From the NCBI RefSeq assembly GCF_000004075.3, contig NC_026655.2, forward strand, positions 11,390,723 to 11,454,722: 64,000 nucleotides of DNA. The letters are read 5' to 3'. Positions 11,328 through 24,289 of this stretch are shown here, piece after piece. The position numbers were made by a program, and so were the translations under genes. The notes under the pieces are model-generated. The model saw only the letters and a program-made list of their open reading frames with translations. It was not told the origin of the DNA and searched no databases. Source of the DNA: Cucumis sativus (Eukaryota; Streptophyta; Magnoliopsida; Cucurbitales; Cucurbitaceae). Each line of letters opens with the position of its first letter. Position 1 is the stretch's first letter.

Positions 11328-14300
11328 TCAAGGAATGCCTATGATAGGAAGCACAGGGATGTAGTAGCTTGTGGGTGGGAAGCCCCACTCAGGCGGCAAA
11401 GGGAAATCAAAGGTTTTTGAATCTTCAACAGACTCCTTCTTTATGGCTTTGCAGTTTCTACTGATTTCTTTGCATGTTGAGAACTTGAGAGCAGTGGCAA
11501 TTGTGAAGAACTTGGAGTTGGTTTCTTTGATGATAGTAGAAACCATCTCTTTCCTTGAAGCAAAGAGCTGGTGAGAACCTCCAAGGAGCTTGGCTATGCA
11601 CTTGGGAGAAGAAGGAGCTGCTTCGGAGGCCATGTTGGATGGAAGCGAAGTTTCGAATGATCCATCGGCTTTGGTTATTGCTATTGTTAAGTTTTTTGCT
11701 CTCTCACACTTCACCATGATCAAGTTTCCTAAAATATGAGGAAATGAATGCAATCATAGGTAGAGTAGTTTAGTATTGTTTTTCTTTCTAGTAATTATTT
11801 CTCTTATAATTTTCTCCTAAAAGTACTCATTTCTTTTTAAATATGCCTTTCCCAAACCATTTGAAACACTTCTAAATATTTATTTTAAATAAGTTCTTTT
11901 TTATGAATTGAGTAAATTTTATTTTTAAACTTTCTATTTTTATTTATATTTATATGTTACTCTAGCTTGTTATTTACTTTTTTTTATATATTTATATTTT
12001 ACTTTAATGTTTTTTTATTCTTGGATATCTATACCATAATTTTAAATTTTAAATTTTCAATATTTAGATTGAAAAATTGTATTAGATGAAAAAAATTAAA
12101 AAATAGTTTATAACATAATTTTTTTTTTTTTGCATATTGCAAATATGACAAATGTAACAAGCTAAGTAATTAGATATATCAAACGGTTATATATCAAAGG
12201 ACTATTAGAGGACTATCCGCTTTTAAATTTCCTACTTTTGTTTACTAAAATATTAATTTAGGTTCACTTTTGATATTTTACAACACAACATTTACCTAAT
12301 AATATTGAGTTGGATTTTAGTCAACATGTGAGATAAATGACTTGTAGAAGATTAGCAACATATGAATAATGAAAACGATTATATTATATACTTATTAACA
12401 TTTGTATCCAGACTTATATGTACTCAATAATGTAAATGTTTTATAACTATTTTTATATTTGAATTCATTTACATTACATACAGTGTATGCATAAATTATA
12501 AAACTATCAAATTAGAGAAAATGTTAGAACACATGAATGTATGAAACGAGAAACAAACAATTCAAATACATTTGTATTTTTTTTTCTTTTTCTTTTTTGA
12601 ACAACAAAAACACATGAATGGTTACCAGACATATTTCTGTTACTAATTCACCAAAAAAAATAAGAAACAAGGAACAAAGAACGAAAAACGAGAAATGAAA
12701 AATAATATCGTTATTAGACGAGCCCTAGGTGAAGCACTTGTTTAACCAAAAACGTGTCACAAAGAAAATCAATTAAATAGTGTTTCTATAAAAGAAAACG
12801 ATATCTCTCATCCATATGTTTTTAGAACTTCACACCATGACACACTTTTTGTCACCGAACAATAAAAGATAATGACAAATATCAATTAACACCCTAAACT
12901 GTAGGATTGTATTCAGTTTAGACTATCAACTAATAATGATATCAATTTAAACATCGAGCATCTTTGCAGTTGTATCAATTTAAAATTTTGAACTTTCACA
13001 ATTATATTAAATTAAACCTTGAACTTACATAAATTAACTTTACAAGTGTATCCAAATAAAACATAATATAATGGATGATTTAATTTGATACTATCACGTA
13101 AGTTCGGAATTTAAAATGATATACTTATAAAAGTTCGAGATTAATTGATACAATTATTTGTTTGAGGTCTAAATGAATACAAATTTTAAAATTCATGATT
13201 TAAATTGATATAACTATTAGTTAAGCGTCTATAGTTTTAGGTTTGGGATGTAAGTTGATATTTCTCGTGCAAATAAAATACACCCTCACAATTGTCACGA
13301 ACAACAGTTTTAAAATTGTACGATGAACACAACTATTTCCTTTTTGAGAACAAAGGAAACACCTTTGAGGACATTTAATTAACATTTTTAACAAACATTG
13401 TTAAATCTGACTACAATAATTTTGACTTTAGAGAGTAGCTGAAATGTTTATATTAAGTGAAGCACTTGCTATATAAGCACATCCAAAGGAAATTAATTAA
13501 AAATGTTTCTTCTAAGAAAACTGTATTCCTTATTTTCATATTAAAATGTTCAAAACCACTTGTGTTGTCATTAAAAGATAGAATGCACCATTAATTGTGA
13601 CACACACTTTTAACCACTTTTAAATTCTAAATCAAACACCACTAGTTCTTTCTTTTTTAAAAAATAAAAATTAAATTTAAGAAACACCCAAAATCATTCA
13701 TAAACATTTTTAAATAAAACAATACTACAAAAAAATAGGTTTAGATATGACAGTGTAAAAAGGATATTACTACTTTTGGTGACTCTTGTTTTAGTCTTGT
13801 AACAAATAAGTGTATATAGATAATTCGTGAAAGAAAATGTTAGAATTGGTTGTTTTATGAATTTTGAATTTAATCAACAATAATCATTTGGATTATGTTT
13901 AATTTAGAAAATAAATTATTTTGAAAAAAAAAAACTCAAAAATAATTTTTAAGGTATATTTTAAATAATACCTTATAAATAATTTTTAAGAAAAAGATTT
14001 TAAACAAAAATGAGTTTGAAAAATATATTTTTTTCTTTAGACCCTTAGGTGATGGTCGTAATGGTAACATTTTAGATGAAAATTTATTATTGTCAATAAA
14101 TAGTTTGAAAGCTGACTATTTCTGTCAAATAAACATACCTTGACAGCAAAAATCTGACCACAAAAGAACTCTCGTAAAACTTTAAAAACTCTACCATGAC
14201 AGTGAAAATCTTACCCAAAAAGTTTGACTTTTCTTAAAAACTCCATTTGCTATCATTCAGGAGTCAGCGAAAGTTCAATTTGTTGCAGTGAAAACATCTC

Positions 14301-14559
14301 TTTTTCAAGATAAAGAAAACGAATATTGACCTAAATTTCATATATGATTACAAGTAAAACCATCGTGGAGAGAGAGAGAAGAACAAATGCATAAACAACA
14401 AAATCAGAGGATTATGGTATTAACCTGAGAAGTCATAGTTGGATTGACAATCAAGGCAAGAAATCTTTGCCTTCAAAGTGTTGCATTGTGCACGTTGAGT
14501 TGATGCAATTAGAACTATAAACATGAAAAAGGGGAAATGAAAAGCTTAAGAGAAGCCAT
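11328..14559 (-). CDS. Pollen Ole e 1 allergen/extensin-family secreted protein, two exons, start region frame-disturbed
   Basis: Exon 2 is 11728-11328 and exon 1 ends at 14425, separated by a ~2.7-kb GT-AG phase-1 intron. The joined protein has the Ole e 1 signature: CLDCQSNYDFSG across the splice, then VKCE, a DGSFET turn, KCIAKL, and a C-terminal proline-rich segment with PPEWGFPP. Such proteins are secreted, cell-wall-associated and of unclear biochemical role. The start is odd. An ATG at 14559 opens MASLKLFISPF, a good signal-peptide beginning, but its frame stops after 14 codons; the conserved frame continues only if one T is added to the TTTTT run just before the ATG at 14524. Using 14524 gives a short signal sequence (MFIVLIASTQRAQC). 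Either translation starts at 14524 or one base was lost from the homopolymer. Confidence 0.85.
11729..14424. other. Large intron of the Ole e 1-type gene, with repeat debris
   Basis: The intron is AT-rich. Bases 12120-12250 resemble the dispersed GCATATTGCAAATATG / TATCAAAGGACTATTAGAGG element also seen near 27400 and 34850. From about 13722 a CACTA-like end (ACTACAAAAAAATAGG) is followed by recurring (T)GACAGYRAAAATCT phrases at 14140-14210, suggesting a decayed non-autonomous transposon. Confidence 0.45.
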
Positions 14560-14599
14560 AAAGAACGTATAGATTTTATCAAACTTTCAAGGACATCCG

Positions 14600-15430
14600 A
14601 GATGAAGATGAAGATAAAGCAGCATATGCAGCCCTATAAATGAAGCATAAAAGTTTAGGTTAAAAATAACAAATTAATGCAAAGAGTCCTATGGCCTCAT
14701 TAGTAGGCGTGGTATAAATATTGCATTTTTGTTTAACTACAAACCTAACCAACTTTCCAATGTGGTATGAGACAAATTCACCTTCACATGAAAGTTGCAA
14801 TTAATAATTATATGGTTAGTAGGTATATCGATTTTTTTTTCACCAACTCCATAACAAAACTGTTGAAAATATTTACAAATAAAATAAAATTTTATTGTCT
14901 ATCAATAATGGATGATAAATATTGTTAAACGTCTATTGTGCCTATCAACAATGAATGATAATAATCTATCAATTTTTTCATTGTCTATAACTAACAAGCA
15001 AGGAATCTTTTCGTATATTTATAAATATATTGATTCATTAGAAGCGATTCTAATTTTCTTTTACACATTAAGTCCAACTCCATTTTTTTGTTGCATTGAA
15101 AAAAACAATGTATAAATGTTTTAGAATCTTTAACTAAAAATTTTGAAACTGAAAAAAAAAGGATAGCTTTCTAGACACCTTTAGAACTTATTTAATTCAT
15201 AAACTTCTTTCTCACATAATGACAGTCTTTTGTTATCTTTGAACAAAACTGTTTCTCTATATTTTTCCCCATTTAACGATAACCTATTTCCAAAACAATT
15301 AAAGGATAAATAATATATTAGGATTTAAACTTTGTTTCACTCAAAGTTTAGAAAATGTTCGATATCTTAATTTTAAATGTTGATAGATGGTATCTATTGG
15401 ATATATTCCCAAAAGTCGTCAGACACCAAT
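14600..15430. other. Upstream region of the Ole e 1-type gene
   Basis: No coding feature is supported. It probably includes the minus-strand promoter (the minus-strand sequence around 14640 reads TTCATTTATAGGGC, a possible TATA element). Confidence 0.35.
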
Positions 15431-15439
15431 GAATATATA

Positions 15440-15700
15440 TATATATTTCTCAAAATTTATAAAAGGGTAAATAAAAATTATATAAATTTATACCTAAACA
15501 TTTTAAGTTTTCAAACAAATTAACAAATTTAAAATCACAATATATCAAATAGACTATATATCCTCGATGGTTATCATGATAGACATAGATATTAGTCTAT
15601 CCCAATCTTTGGTAGATACATTATTGTGATATTTTGCTATATTTTCTAAAATTGATTGTTCTTTTTCTTGTTTATTTTGCTATATTTCAAAATAATCCTT
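15440..15700. repeat. MITE-like dispersed repeat with TATCA/TGATAGACA motifs
   Basis: The segment carries the phrases TCATGATAGACATAGATATTA and ATATTTTGCTATATTT, which define a repeat family seen again at about 17325, 34316, 34574, 35125, 41140 and 63370. The inner part is self-complementary around TGATAGA/TCTATCA. No coding content. Confidence 0.5.
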
Positions 15701-15725
15701 AAATTGATGATATTGTATTGCTTAT

Positions 15726-15910
15726 CTTTACAAGAAATTCTGGATCTCCTGACTCAAACATTAGAGCGTCGGGAGATGTCCTATCTCTCGACGCATCAAG
15801 AGAGCAACGTGAGTTGTTGGTGGAGCTCCTGACATTATTAATAAAACATCGATAGTTTGGGAGAAATCCTGACGCTTATCGTTAGCGTCGAGAGTTTTCC
15901 TTTAAAATTC
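15726..15910 (+). mobile_element. Degenerate CACTA-type element end, GCGTCGGGAGAT family
   Basis: It begins TTACAAGAAATTCTGGATCT, a decayed form of the CACTACAAGAAA terminus, followed by GCGTCGGGAGATGTCC and further inverted and direct GACGC/GCGTC motifs. The same GCGTCGGGAGATCC phrase closes another element end at 30556-30586 in the opposite orientation, so the two are related. No transposase is present. Confidence 0.5.
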
Positions 15911-17533
15911 CTCTTCTAATCTGTGTTTCATAGACAATACCAGGCATTAAGAAAGTGTATAGAAAAAAAAAACTTCTATCTTATGCTTCTAAAACTTGCT
16001 TAGGTTGCACATCTTAAGTTAGGCATAGAGAGGCACTAGTTAGATGTCTTCCAATACTTTTCTTTTTGAGCTCTCTCTACTTTAGTTTCTGATGTTCTTG
16101 TTTTAAGTTTATTGATAGTAAGACTTCTCAGAAGTTAGGATCAAATTCATACCTATGAGATTTGTTTTAATTTCTTAAAATATTTGGTTTAGGTACATTC
16201 ATTTGCCTATATTATGTACTTGGAATTGAGCTAATGATATAACATTGTGGTGAAGGAGAAATTGGTATTCACTGATCTCATTATTGCAAGCTATGGATCT
16301 TGTGGTGAAGGAGAAGTTGGTGCGGGATAATGTCAACTTCAATTTATATATTATTGGATATATAAAATAGTATATATGTAACAAATTATATAGCATAAAT
16401 ATATTATGTTAGAAATAAAAAAATACTAATTGAATAGAGAAAAAAATAAAGAAAATGATACGGAACATGAAGGGAAAAAAACTAAACTATATGTGTCACT
16501 GAATACGTATTATTATATATGTATATATGATATTCTCACTGCATATTCTAGATTCATTGAAAATGTGTATTCTACCATTTTAGTAGTATTTACTATATAA
16601 ATATATATTTAAATATTAATTATTAAGGAATATGTAGTTTACAACATATTTAAGATATAAATGTTTATATGACTAACATAATATTACTGTATGATAAACA
16701 AAAAACATGACTGAAGTGAAAATATTTTCGATCATTGTATGTCACTATATATGTCTTATTGTATATATGAAGTGACATATATTTGTAAACATTATTATAT
16801 AATGAGCTAGTATATATGTAACAAATCACATAATATATATGTATAGTGGAGTAATATATATATAATGATTAAAACAAAATATTGAACCGATACATAATAC
16901 ATGTATGCAGTGGTATATAAACTAAGTATTAAAAAGTTACAGAACTAAAAAAAAAACTATGAACGTATTATCCAATATATGAAGAGTATATATGTAACAG
17001 AACACAAAAATTTACTTCAAAAGATACGGTACCATATGTGTATACCGAACATGACAAGAAGATGAATTAAAGGAGGAATAACAAATTCCTTGAAGAAAAA
17101 AACTACATAATAGGAAACCTAAACTAAATGTTTTACGAAAAGAAGAATGAATGAAAAAAATAATACTAATGAATTCAAAATCACCAAATCGAAAGGAAAG
17201 AAGAGAAAACAAGTTTACTTTTTATAAGAATCGAAAAAAAGGAGATGGTGAAATGAAAATATATTTTTGATTTATGATTTAAATTAAAAATAATTATTAC
17301 CATATAAAGATATATAATCTAGAAAATTTTTCAAAAATAGCAAATTTTACAAAATATTTGTAACCTATAGAAAATTCAACTGATAGTTATTGATATAGTA
17401 GAGTGATAGAAGACTATAATTGATGGAATCAAAAAAATTGGTATAGTTTATAAATATTTTAATTTATTTTGCTATTTTAAAAATGCTCATAGAAAAAAAA
17501 AGCCCTTCATCCATAACAAAATTACATTCACAA

Positions 17534-17588
<55 letters not shown>

Positions 17589-18300
17589 ATACTAATTAAG
17601 AAAGTTATTGTTCATGTAATAAATTAGGTGGTTGATAATTAAGAAAAAAATATTTAAGATTTTCAAAAATATTAAAATATTATTTAAGATTTATTAATAT
17701 AATTTATTTTTAAATAATTAAATGAAAGTTAAAATTGTTCAAAAATAACATGATTTCTTAGTATAGATAATAATTAAAAAAATAAAACATTTGTAAAATA
17801 TCATACATAATTTAGGTCTTTCTTCTAAATCTTTCTTACTAACTTATTTTTTTTTAAAAAAAAATTTACTTTACTAATTTGTATGATTTAAATTTATTAT
17901 CAAATGTTAAGTCATATCAGTGAACCCATAGCCAAATTCACGTCATGCTTATCGATCAATGATTAATCTAATATCAAAATTTGACATAACATTCGTCCAA
18001 GTTTCAAGAGAAAGAATATCATGGACGAACCCATATCACATTCAAATATGAGAGAAATGATCAAGAGGAGTTTCAAAAAATTAATAATTATCACCTACAT
18101 TAAAAAAAGTACACTAAGAAGAGTTTAAAGGAATTAATAGCTATTACCTACATTAACAACATACATATCTTTTGAATGACTCAATCAACGTCAAGTATAT
18201 TTGATATGGAACAATTTGCAAAAGTTTGTTAAAGCAACACTTTGTTGACTTGTGGAGATGATCCTTAAAAGTAGTTAATAATAATGACCCTATCATCATA
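15911..18300. other. AT-rich intergenic DNA with microsatellite
   Basis: There is no supported gene. A (TA)n microsatellite of about 20 units lies at 17547-17586 and a MITE-like repeat (TATTTGTAACCTATAG, GATAGAAGACTATA) at about 17325-17490. Many TATATGTAACA phrases recur between 16370 and 17000 (about 16372, 16812, 16992), perhaps from a decayed tandem unit. Confidence 0.45.
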
Positions 18301-18309
18301 TAGGGGATG

Positions 18310-18660
18310 CACTACAACAAATCTTTAATAACATTGCTTTTTAATAAAAGCAGTTTTAGAAAGGCTATTAAGAATTTTAAGATTTAAGTCGGCAAAATGT
18401 GGCTGATTTGAGGGGGAAAAAAAATCAATTATTATTATTACTATTCCCTACCTCCACATTCCCACACTACAAAATCTCCAATCTTCTTCAATCCCCATAG
18501 TCCATTCCATACTCATTCTCTTTCTTTCATAAAAGGTTTTTCTCCTCTACTTCATATTTCAATTTCTATCCATCGATACAGAACAAAATGGAGGTTTATG
18601 GAGGAGCGTATCCGATGAATAAGGACCTTTAGTAAAATTTTACTAATAATTCAACTTACG
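18310..18660 (+). mobile_element. Possible CACTA-like terminus with adjacent gene-like fragment
   Basis: CACTACAACAAATCTTTAAT at 18310 looks like a CACTA-type left end. About 280 bases on, a pyrimidine-rich leader-like stretch precedes an ATG at 18588 opening a 14-codon frame (MEVYGGAYPMNKDL, then stop). This could be a captured first exon or chance. No matching right end (GTAGTG) was found nearby, so the element is partial at best. Confidence 0.3.
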
Positions 18661-20310
18661 AGAGATACAAAATATTGTAAGAAACAAGCTTAATTTTAAA
18701 AACCAAAATTAAAAATGAAATGATTATCAAAATAACTTTAACATATCAATCTTTTTTAGTTTAAAACGTCCAAGTATTTCTCTCTCAAAGGGTAAAAGTG
18801 TCGGTCCTTATTATTATGAAAAATGTCAAGACGTCATTTACTTTCTTATATATATATAAACAAACGATCAACCAAAGGTTATAAACTAAAAATACTAAAT
18901 CAGTACAGAATAGTATAAATAGTAATACTATGGACTAAATTGTGACAATACAAACTACTGTTTAGGATCAAATCATACCTATGAACCGAAAGTCTTAACC
19001 AACAGGTTGCATTTGCAGACCTGTCTGCAAGAATAATGGTGATCAGCTAAAATTTCTTCCATTAAAAACAATTAATGTATGATCATAGCTGGAGGATACA
19101 GAAACAATAACAAGATCTGTAAAATGACACATTACACAGAAATAAAATATCTGCATATTGACTATGTTATGTTTCCATGGATGTTTGCTAAAAATTTGAG
19201 AAACTCAACAATTGAGGCTTTCTTCTGTTTTGGTCATCATACACATAAGGGAAGGCCGCAGTTTACTATCAGTAAAACAAAAAGCTGTTAGGTAGTTAAC
19301 TACTATGAAAAACCACACCCCAAAAACGAGTTATTGGAGTGATAGAGCCAAACCACTTAAATATACCACATTGATCATCTGATGTGGGGCAAAGGTAGCC
19401 ATATCTATCTTGGTTCCTAACAAAAGCATGTTCATGAATGGTTTTGAAATGATTGCAATCAATATTGTCATGTTTAGAATCACTCTATGTCGCAATGGGC
19501 TCTAATGGCTTGGAATTAATTCAATGTTTAATTAATACTTTTAGTTGCAATTTTCATATAATAAAACTAATTTTGAATGTTTTTCAAAATGATCAAATCA
19601 GTACTTCCAAACATGTCATATAAGATTGTAAGCAATTCCTAACTCCTACCTTATCAAAACAGGATATTGATATTATAAAAAGTTCACAATCTAAACTGAC
19701 CTTGTTTCTCTTTAAGATTTAGCAAGCAGAGGCATTAATAGCAAAAGTAAAGCACCTGAGACTTGGGAAGATGCCTGCAGGAGACAGAATACCCCTGTAA
19801 AATTTTTAGTCCAACATAATGTAGAACAAAACTGGATTTGATTTGATAATGGTGTCATTTCTCAGAGGCAAGAAACCTCAACAAACAAAACGATTCTCTT
19901 TCTTCCAGTTTGATAAGGAGATTGAAAATCTAAAATAGAACATTGAGAGTTACTTGCTAGCTTCAATGAACATACAAAATGATTCTCCACCATTTGAATG
20001 CTGTGGAGAAGATTGAGAATATTGTAAGTAATATCAGCAAGATTCAGACGAAGGTAATGCAAATTTTAACCATATACAAGACAAATTAATGACTGAACCT
20101 ACTAATCTAACAATGTGTGATGAAGGGATCAAATGATTTGTGAAAATAGTGTTTGTGATCACTTTCTTTAGGTACTATAAGCTAAATTACCGTGCCAGTA
20201 TTTTTCACTTTAGCCTGTAAATACCTGAAACTCTAAGTAACTGCTTGATGGAGAACGAAAGTTGTCCATGTCTGCACAGTACTTGAAAAATATCTCAATT
20301 TTCCATAAAC
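18661..20310. other. Intergenic DNA, no supported feature
   Basis: Short open frames are present on both strands but none has recognisable domain content or a plausible splice context. Confidence 0.4.
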
Positions 20311-20316
20311 TTACAA

Positions 20317-20735
20317 TGGTGGAGTGATGGTTAAAGAAACAAGCATATTATGTTCTTTTTTCATCACAATTTCTAGCAACAAAAATATGACAGAACAAGA
20401 ATACGTGAGGGAAGAAAACGAAAGGAAACGAGTTAAGAATAGGACAGGAAAAAGGAAAAAAAGAAGCACATCACTCTCCAAACTTCAGAAACAATAGAGA
20501 GGACTTGGCCTCATTTTTCTAAGAGAGTCAAGCTATGCCCATATGGTGGAGCCAGGGTTGAAGAAACAAGCATATTTAAGTGTTTTTTCGTCACATCAAG
20601 GGGCAAAAATGAAAGGAAACAAGTTAAGAACAGGACAACAAAAAGAAAAGTACTACATCGTTCTCTAGACTTCAGAAACCATCAAGACGACTTGATCTCA
20701 TTTTTTTCAGGAAAGTCAAGCTATGGTCATTGCCT
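20317..20735. repeat. Diverged tandem duplication, two units of about 200-226 bases
   Basis: The block starting ATGGTGGAG at 20317 recurs from 20543 (ATGGTGGAGCC). Shared landmarks in order: GAAACAAGCATATT, GAAAGGAAAC.AGTTAAGAA, ACTTCAGAAAC and GTCAAGCTATG. The copies differ by substitutions and small gaps. No coding content is seen. Confidence 0.7.
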
Positions 20736-21425
20736 GTGTCAAATCTAGAAGATAATAATAACATATAGAAACAAATAATAAAAAATGTACTCCCTTAAAA
20801 AATTATGGTGCAGCAGGTTTAAATAGATAGCATAAAGAGCCATAGAAGGTGAAAAAGCCATCCCCAGTACCATATTGAACTGACAAGGGAGGGAACCACT
20901 CTCATAGCCACTTTGATGAACGCTATCGATCCCCTTGAATGAGTTCTCTTAAAAAATTGGAGCGAATGATGCAGCAAAATATTTTATTAGATATTTTTTC
21001 AGTGTAGTAATTAGAGTTGTGGTTAATTAGTTTATCTGAATTTTGGATTTAGCTATTTAAATCTATTGCATCAGGATCCCATCTCATAAAAAAATTCAAC
21101 AAGTATTTCCTGCAGACACGGAAAGAAAATGCTGGAGGTCAAGCAAGCAACATCACCAACAGTAAGGATCCATCAATATATTTATGAGCTGAAAAGTGTG
21201 GAAAACTCTGATATAACAAATGAAAGTATTATCGATCAAATCCTACTCTATCTAGATGGAAGTACAAGACCAGCATCACAAATTTTCACTTGATAACGAT
21301 TGCCTTTAGTCTATGCATACTAATAAAATGAATTCAGGTTCTATAAGTTCCTTACCGTCATTCCTAGATTATTCTAGCTCCCCCTCAATTTTTTATAAGC
21401 CAAAACAAGATAATGCAATGAAAAG

Positions 21426-21943
21426 TTCTCCACAGTCGTATTAGTACACTGGACAGGCTTATGAGGAAGTTGCCGTCATGGGTTGGCGCCTTTCTCCTGT
21501 ATCCTTTGTCGAAAGCCAGAAGAGCTGGACCATATTCCATGGCAGTGTGAGTTGGCAAGCTTTGTTTGGAATACTCTCCTCCAGACATTTGGCATGAGTA
21601 GTGTTCGTCACAGAGTGGTTAGAGATATGATCGAGGAGTTTCTCCTCAATCCACTCTTTGAGGAGAGAGGCCATTTTATCTAGTGTGCTAGTGTTTATGC
21701 TATTTTATGGTTGTTGTGGGATGAAAGGAATAGTAGGGTGGGGTCGAGAGGGTGAGTGGAGACTTGTGTGCTCATGTCCGTCTACATGTCTCTCATTGGG
21801 CTTCAATATCAAAGGTTTGTTGTAATTATCCTAGACTTGATTTTGTATAGTTTGAGTCCCTTCTTGTAATAGGATTCCTCTTTTTGTGGGCTTCTTCTTT
21901 TGTACGCCCCTATATTCATCATTTTTTTCTCAATGAATAAAAA
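21426..21943 (+). mobile_element. 5'-truncated LINE with zf-RVT remnant and target-site duplication
   Basis: Bases 21483-21680 encode the C-terminal zinc-binding region of a plant LINE reverse transcriptase (CILCRKPEELDHIPWQC, a C-x2-C-x7-H-x4-C pattern), followed by a 3' UTR-like tail ending in AATGAATAAAAAA. A 14-base duplication flanks it: AATGCAATGAAAAG at 21412-21425 and AATGTAATGAAAAG at 21944-21957, one mismatch. The frame upstream of the zinc region is shifted relative to it, so the copy is dead. Truncation at the 5' end is typical of LINE insertion. Confidence 0.85.
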
Positions 21944-21957
21944 AATGTAATGAAAAG

Positions 21958-23564
21958 CAACTTGAAGTTCATTTGGGAAAAAGAACCAAAGAGATGTTAC
22001 ACAAATACACCCATAATCTTACTTTAAAGTTACATTTGAGGGGATTGACCATAACAAGAGAAAAAAACAGGATATACAATGGATTGGAATGCAAGAAAAC
22101 CATAAATAAGGAGGAAACTAAACAAAAAAACCCAAGGAATATCAATATGAAGCACCTGATGGCAAATAAAAAACCAAACCGAATACATCCTTATCCACCC
22201 ATAACAAAGATGCATGAAACCAAAGTGGAGAAAAAGCCAATAAGAGGAAGGTAGATTGTAGAGTTAGTACTTATGCTGACAAGGACCCCTCTCAAAGCAA
22301 GGATGTAGCTTTTACTCATGAGATTAAGCATTTGAAGTTTCGGATCTCTCTAATGCTCTTCTTTTGTTTCACCATTTGCGTGTTGTTTTTCTTTGTCCTA
22401 GATGCTATAGCCATAATACAGAGACCATTGCCTCTGAACCAAGGTGCCAACCATTTTGTCTATAATGCTATTTTCATGAATTGAAGTTTGGAATGTTGAA
22501 CTAATTAAAACATGGGTGCTCATACTTCCTTCACCACGTTGCTCAAGTTCCTTCACTCTCCTCTACAATTATTCCTCCCTTCCCCATTTTCACTCGTCCA
22601 TACAGACCCTCCATATCAGAATCACTGATCCACCTGGTCCCCTTCCCACCACCTGATGAATAGAGAGAATGGTAAAGAAAAGAAAAAAAGATGCACTTCC
22701 CAATGCACCAATAAACGAATAACTATGCTCTCTAAGGTTTAACCCCAATAAACAGACACGTTAAGGTTCTAGTTCTCACAAGAAGGCCTCATAAATAACA
22801 AATTCAATCATTCACAACTTGCAATATTCTAACGAAAGACATGACTATCACACTCATGTAAAAAGGGGTGGTGATAAAAGAGGGAAAGCTCCATAATAAC
22901 CAGAAATAAACACTTTCAACTGCATGAATCAAACATGAAGTTCATTTCTAAATTCACGCGTCCAAGAAATTTGGAAAAATTTGCAACTGGTGAGATGTTA
23001 ATTAATTCAATGAGTAAAAAAAAAAGAAACAGTCTCCATTATATGAATGATTCAATGTCACCTTATACGACTTAATTAAGCATAATTGTCCTCCCAACTA
23101 AAAAAAAGAATGGTAAACCCCTCTCCTGGGAACTCTGTTTTCTGAATTTTAATCTTTACAAGGTTGGCGCCCAATAGTTTTATGTAGAATCCCCCGATTC
23201 CGGATGAACCATTGTAATGGAAGAGAAAATAGAAAGAAAGAAATGAAAAATCTTCTGACTGAAAGAAATAGTAGATGAAAATCTAATAATATTACTAGAA
23301 TTTAATAATGATGGATTGAAAAACGTTTGAGATAACAGTCAAACTTACAAATAAGCTTCAAAGAAAATTCTTAGGCGCCCTTCAGATAATTACAATTCCA
23401 ATTCCTCGTTACGATGAGTGTCAAGCAGATTCAAATATTCCTGGACCCTCAATATATATTTCTAAAAAGAGCGACACAAGAAGTGGTCAAAGTGAACCAG
23501 ACAGTAGCAGCTTAGCGAATGGTGCAAATCTGTTCTCCAAAAATAATTACTGGAATTCAATTCC
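21958..23564. other. Intergenic DNA and probable S40 3' flank
   Basis: No convincing coding region. The portion near 23400-23564 should contain the 3' UTR of the minus-strand S40 gene. The phrase GGTTGGCGCCC at about 23163 was inspected and has no partner that would make it an element end. Confidence 0.4.
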
Positions 23565-24289
23565 TTAATCAAGAAAACCTGTTCGTCTCCAAACCGCGTT
23601 GCGAACCTGACGAAGATCCCTCCCTTTTAACGTCCTTCCAGCTCCCTCAAGCACAGAGCACGACAACATCGGCGACTGAGCCAAACTTCTAGCCACAATC
23701 TCATGCGGCGGCAACATCTCCCCATCGTCTTCATCAACATCGTCCACATCAACCTCCAGCTGTCTTTGAACAACCGCCTTCGACATTATTGGCACATTCA
23801 CAGGTGCAGACTGGTACTTCAACGAGGTCGAAATGGGAAGAGGCAATCGGTCCAGAGGAGGTTTGGGGATCGTGGGAATCATACGAGAAGACGAAGGGGA
23901 GGAGGAGGAAGAAGACGAAACAGAGGCCTTGTGATAGAAATGAGAAGAGTTTCTAAGACTGGAGGAGGCCTCGTTCTCGGGAAGAGCAGCGAGAATTCCG
24001 AAGGTTTCAGGCAGAGGAAAACCCTTGTGATGCTGGAGGTGATGAATATGGTGACGAGGAGTTGAAGAGGAAGAGGAAGAAGGAGTGGAGTGGCTATGGT
24101 GGACGGAATCGGAAGCAAAATCGCCGGTCCAGAAGACGTCGTCTTCGTTGAGCTCGGAATCGTCGTCGAGGGCGTGGTGGAACTAGGGTTTGAAGAGCGA
24201 ACGGGGGGAGAAGGGAAGGAGGCGAGAAAGCGTTCGGAGGAAGGGGAATTGCGGTGGCGGAAGCGGGAGGAAGGAAGGTTGAGGTCCAT
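23565..24289 (-). CDS. Senescence regulator S40 family protein, single exon, interrupted by one frameshift
   Basis: The ATG at 24289 opens MDLNLPSSRFRHRNSPSSER, a typical S40 N-terminus. At about codon 36 (near 24184) the conserved product continues in another frame: from 24182 the second frame is open for 205 codons with FHHALDDDSELNEDDVFW, then serine-rich spacer, then the S40 C-terminal signature LPPHEIVARS, GAGRTLKGRDL and VRNAVWRRTGF. The expected full protein is about 240 residues. The second frame has a TAG just upstream (about 24185), so one missing base between about 24186 and 24180 (for example AGGTT read as AGTT) would restore the gene. S40 proteins are small, often nuclear, and linked to leaf senescence and stress. 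As given, the ORF is broken; a real pseudogene or a consensus error are both possible. S40 genes are normally intronless, so splicing is a poor explanation. Confidence 0.85.

Noticed and set aside
23879-24289. Full 136-residue ORF from the S40 start codon taken as a separate protein
   Set aside because: Only its first ~35 residues are S40-like; the rest is the out-of-frame reading of the S40 coding DNA.
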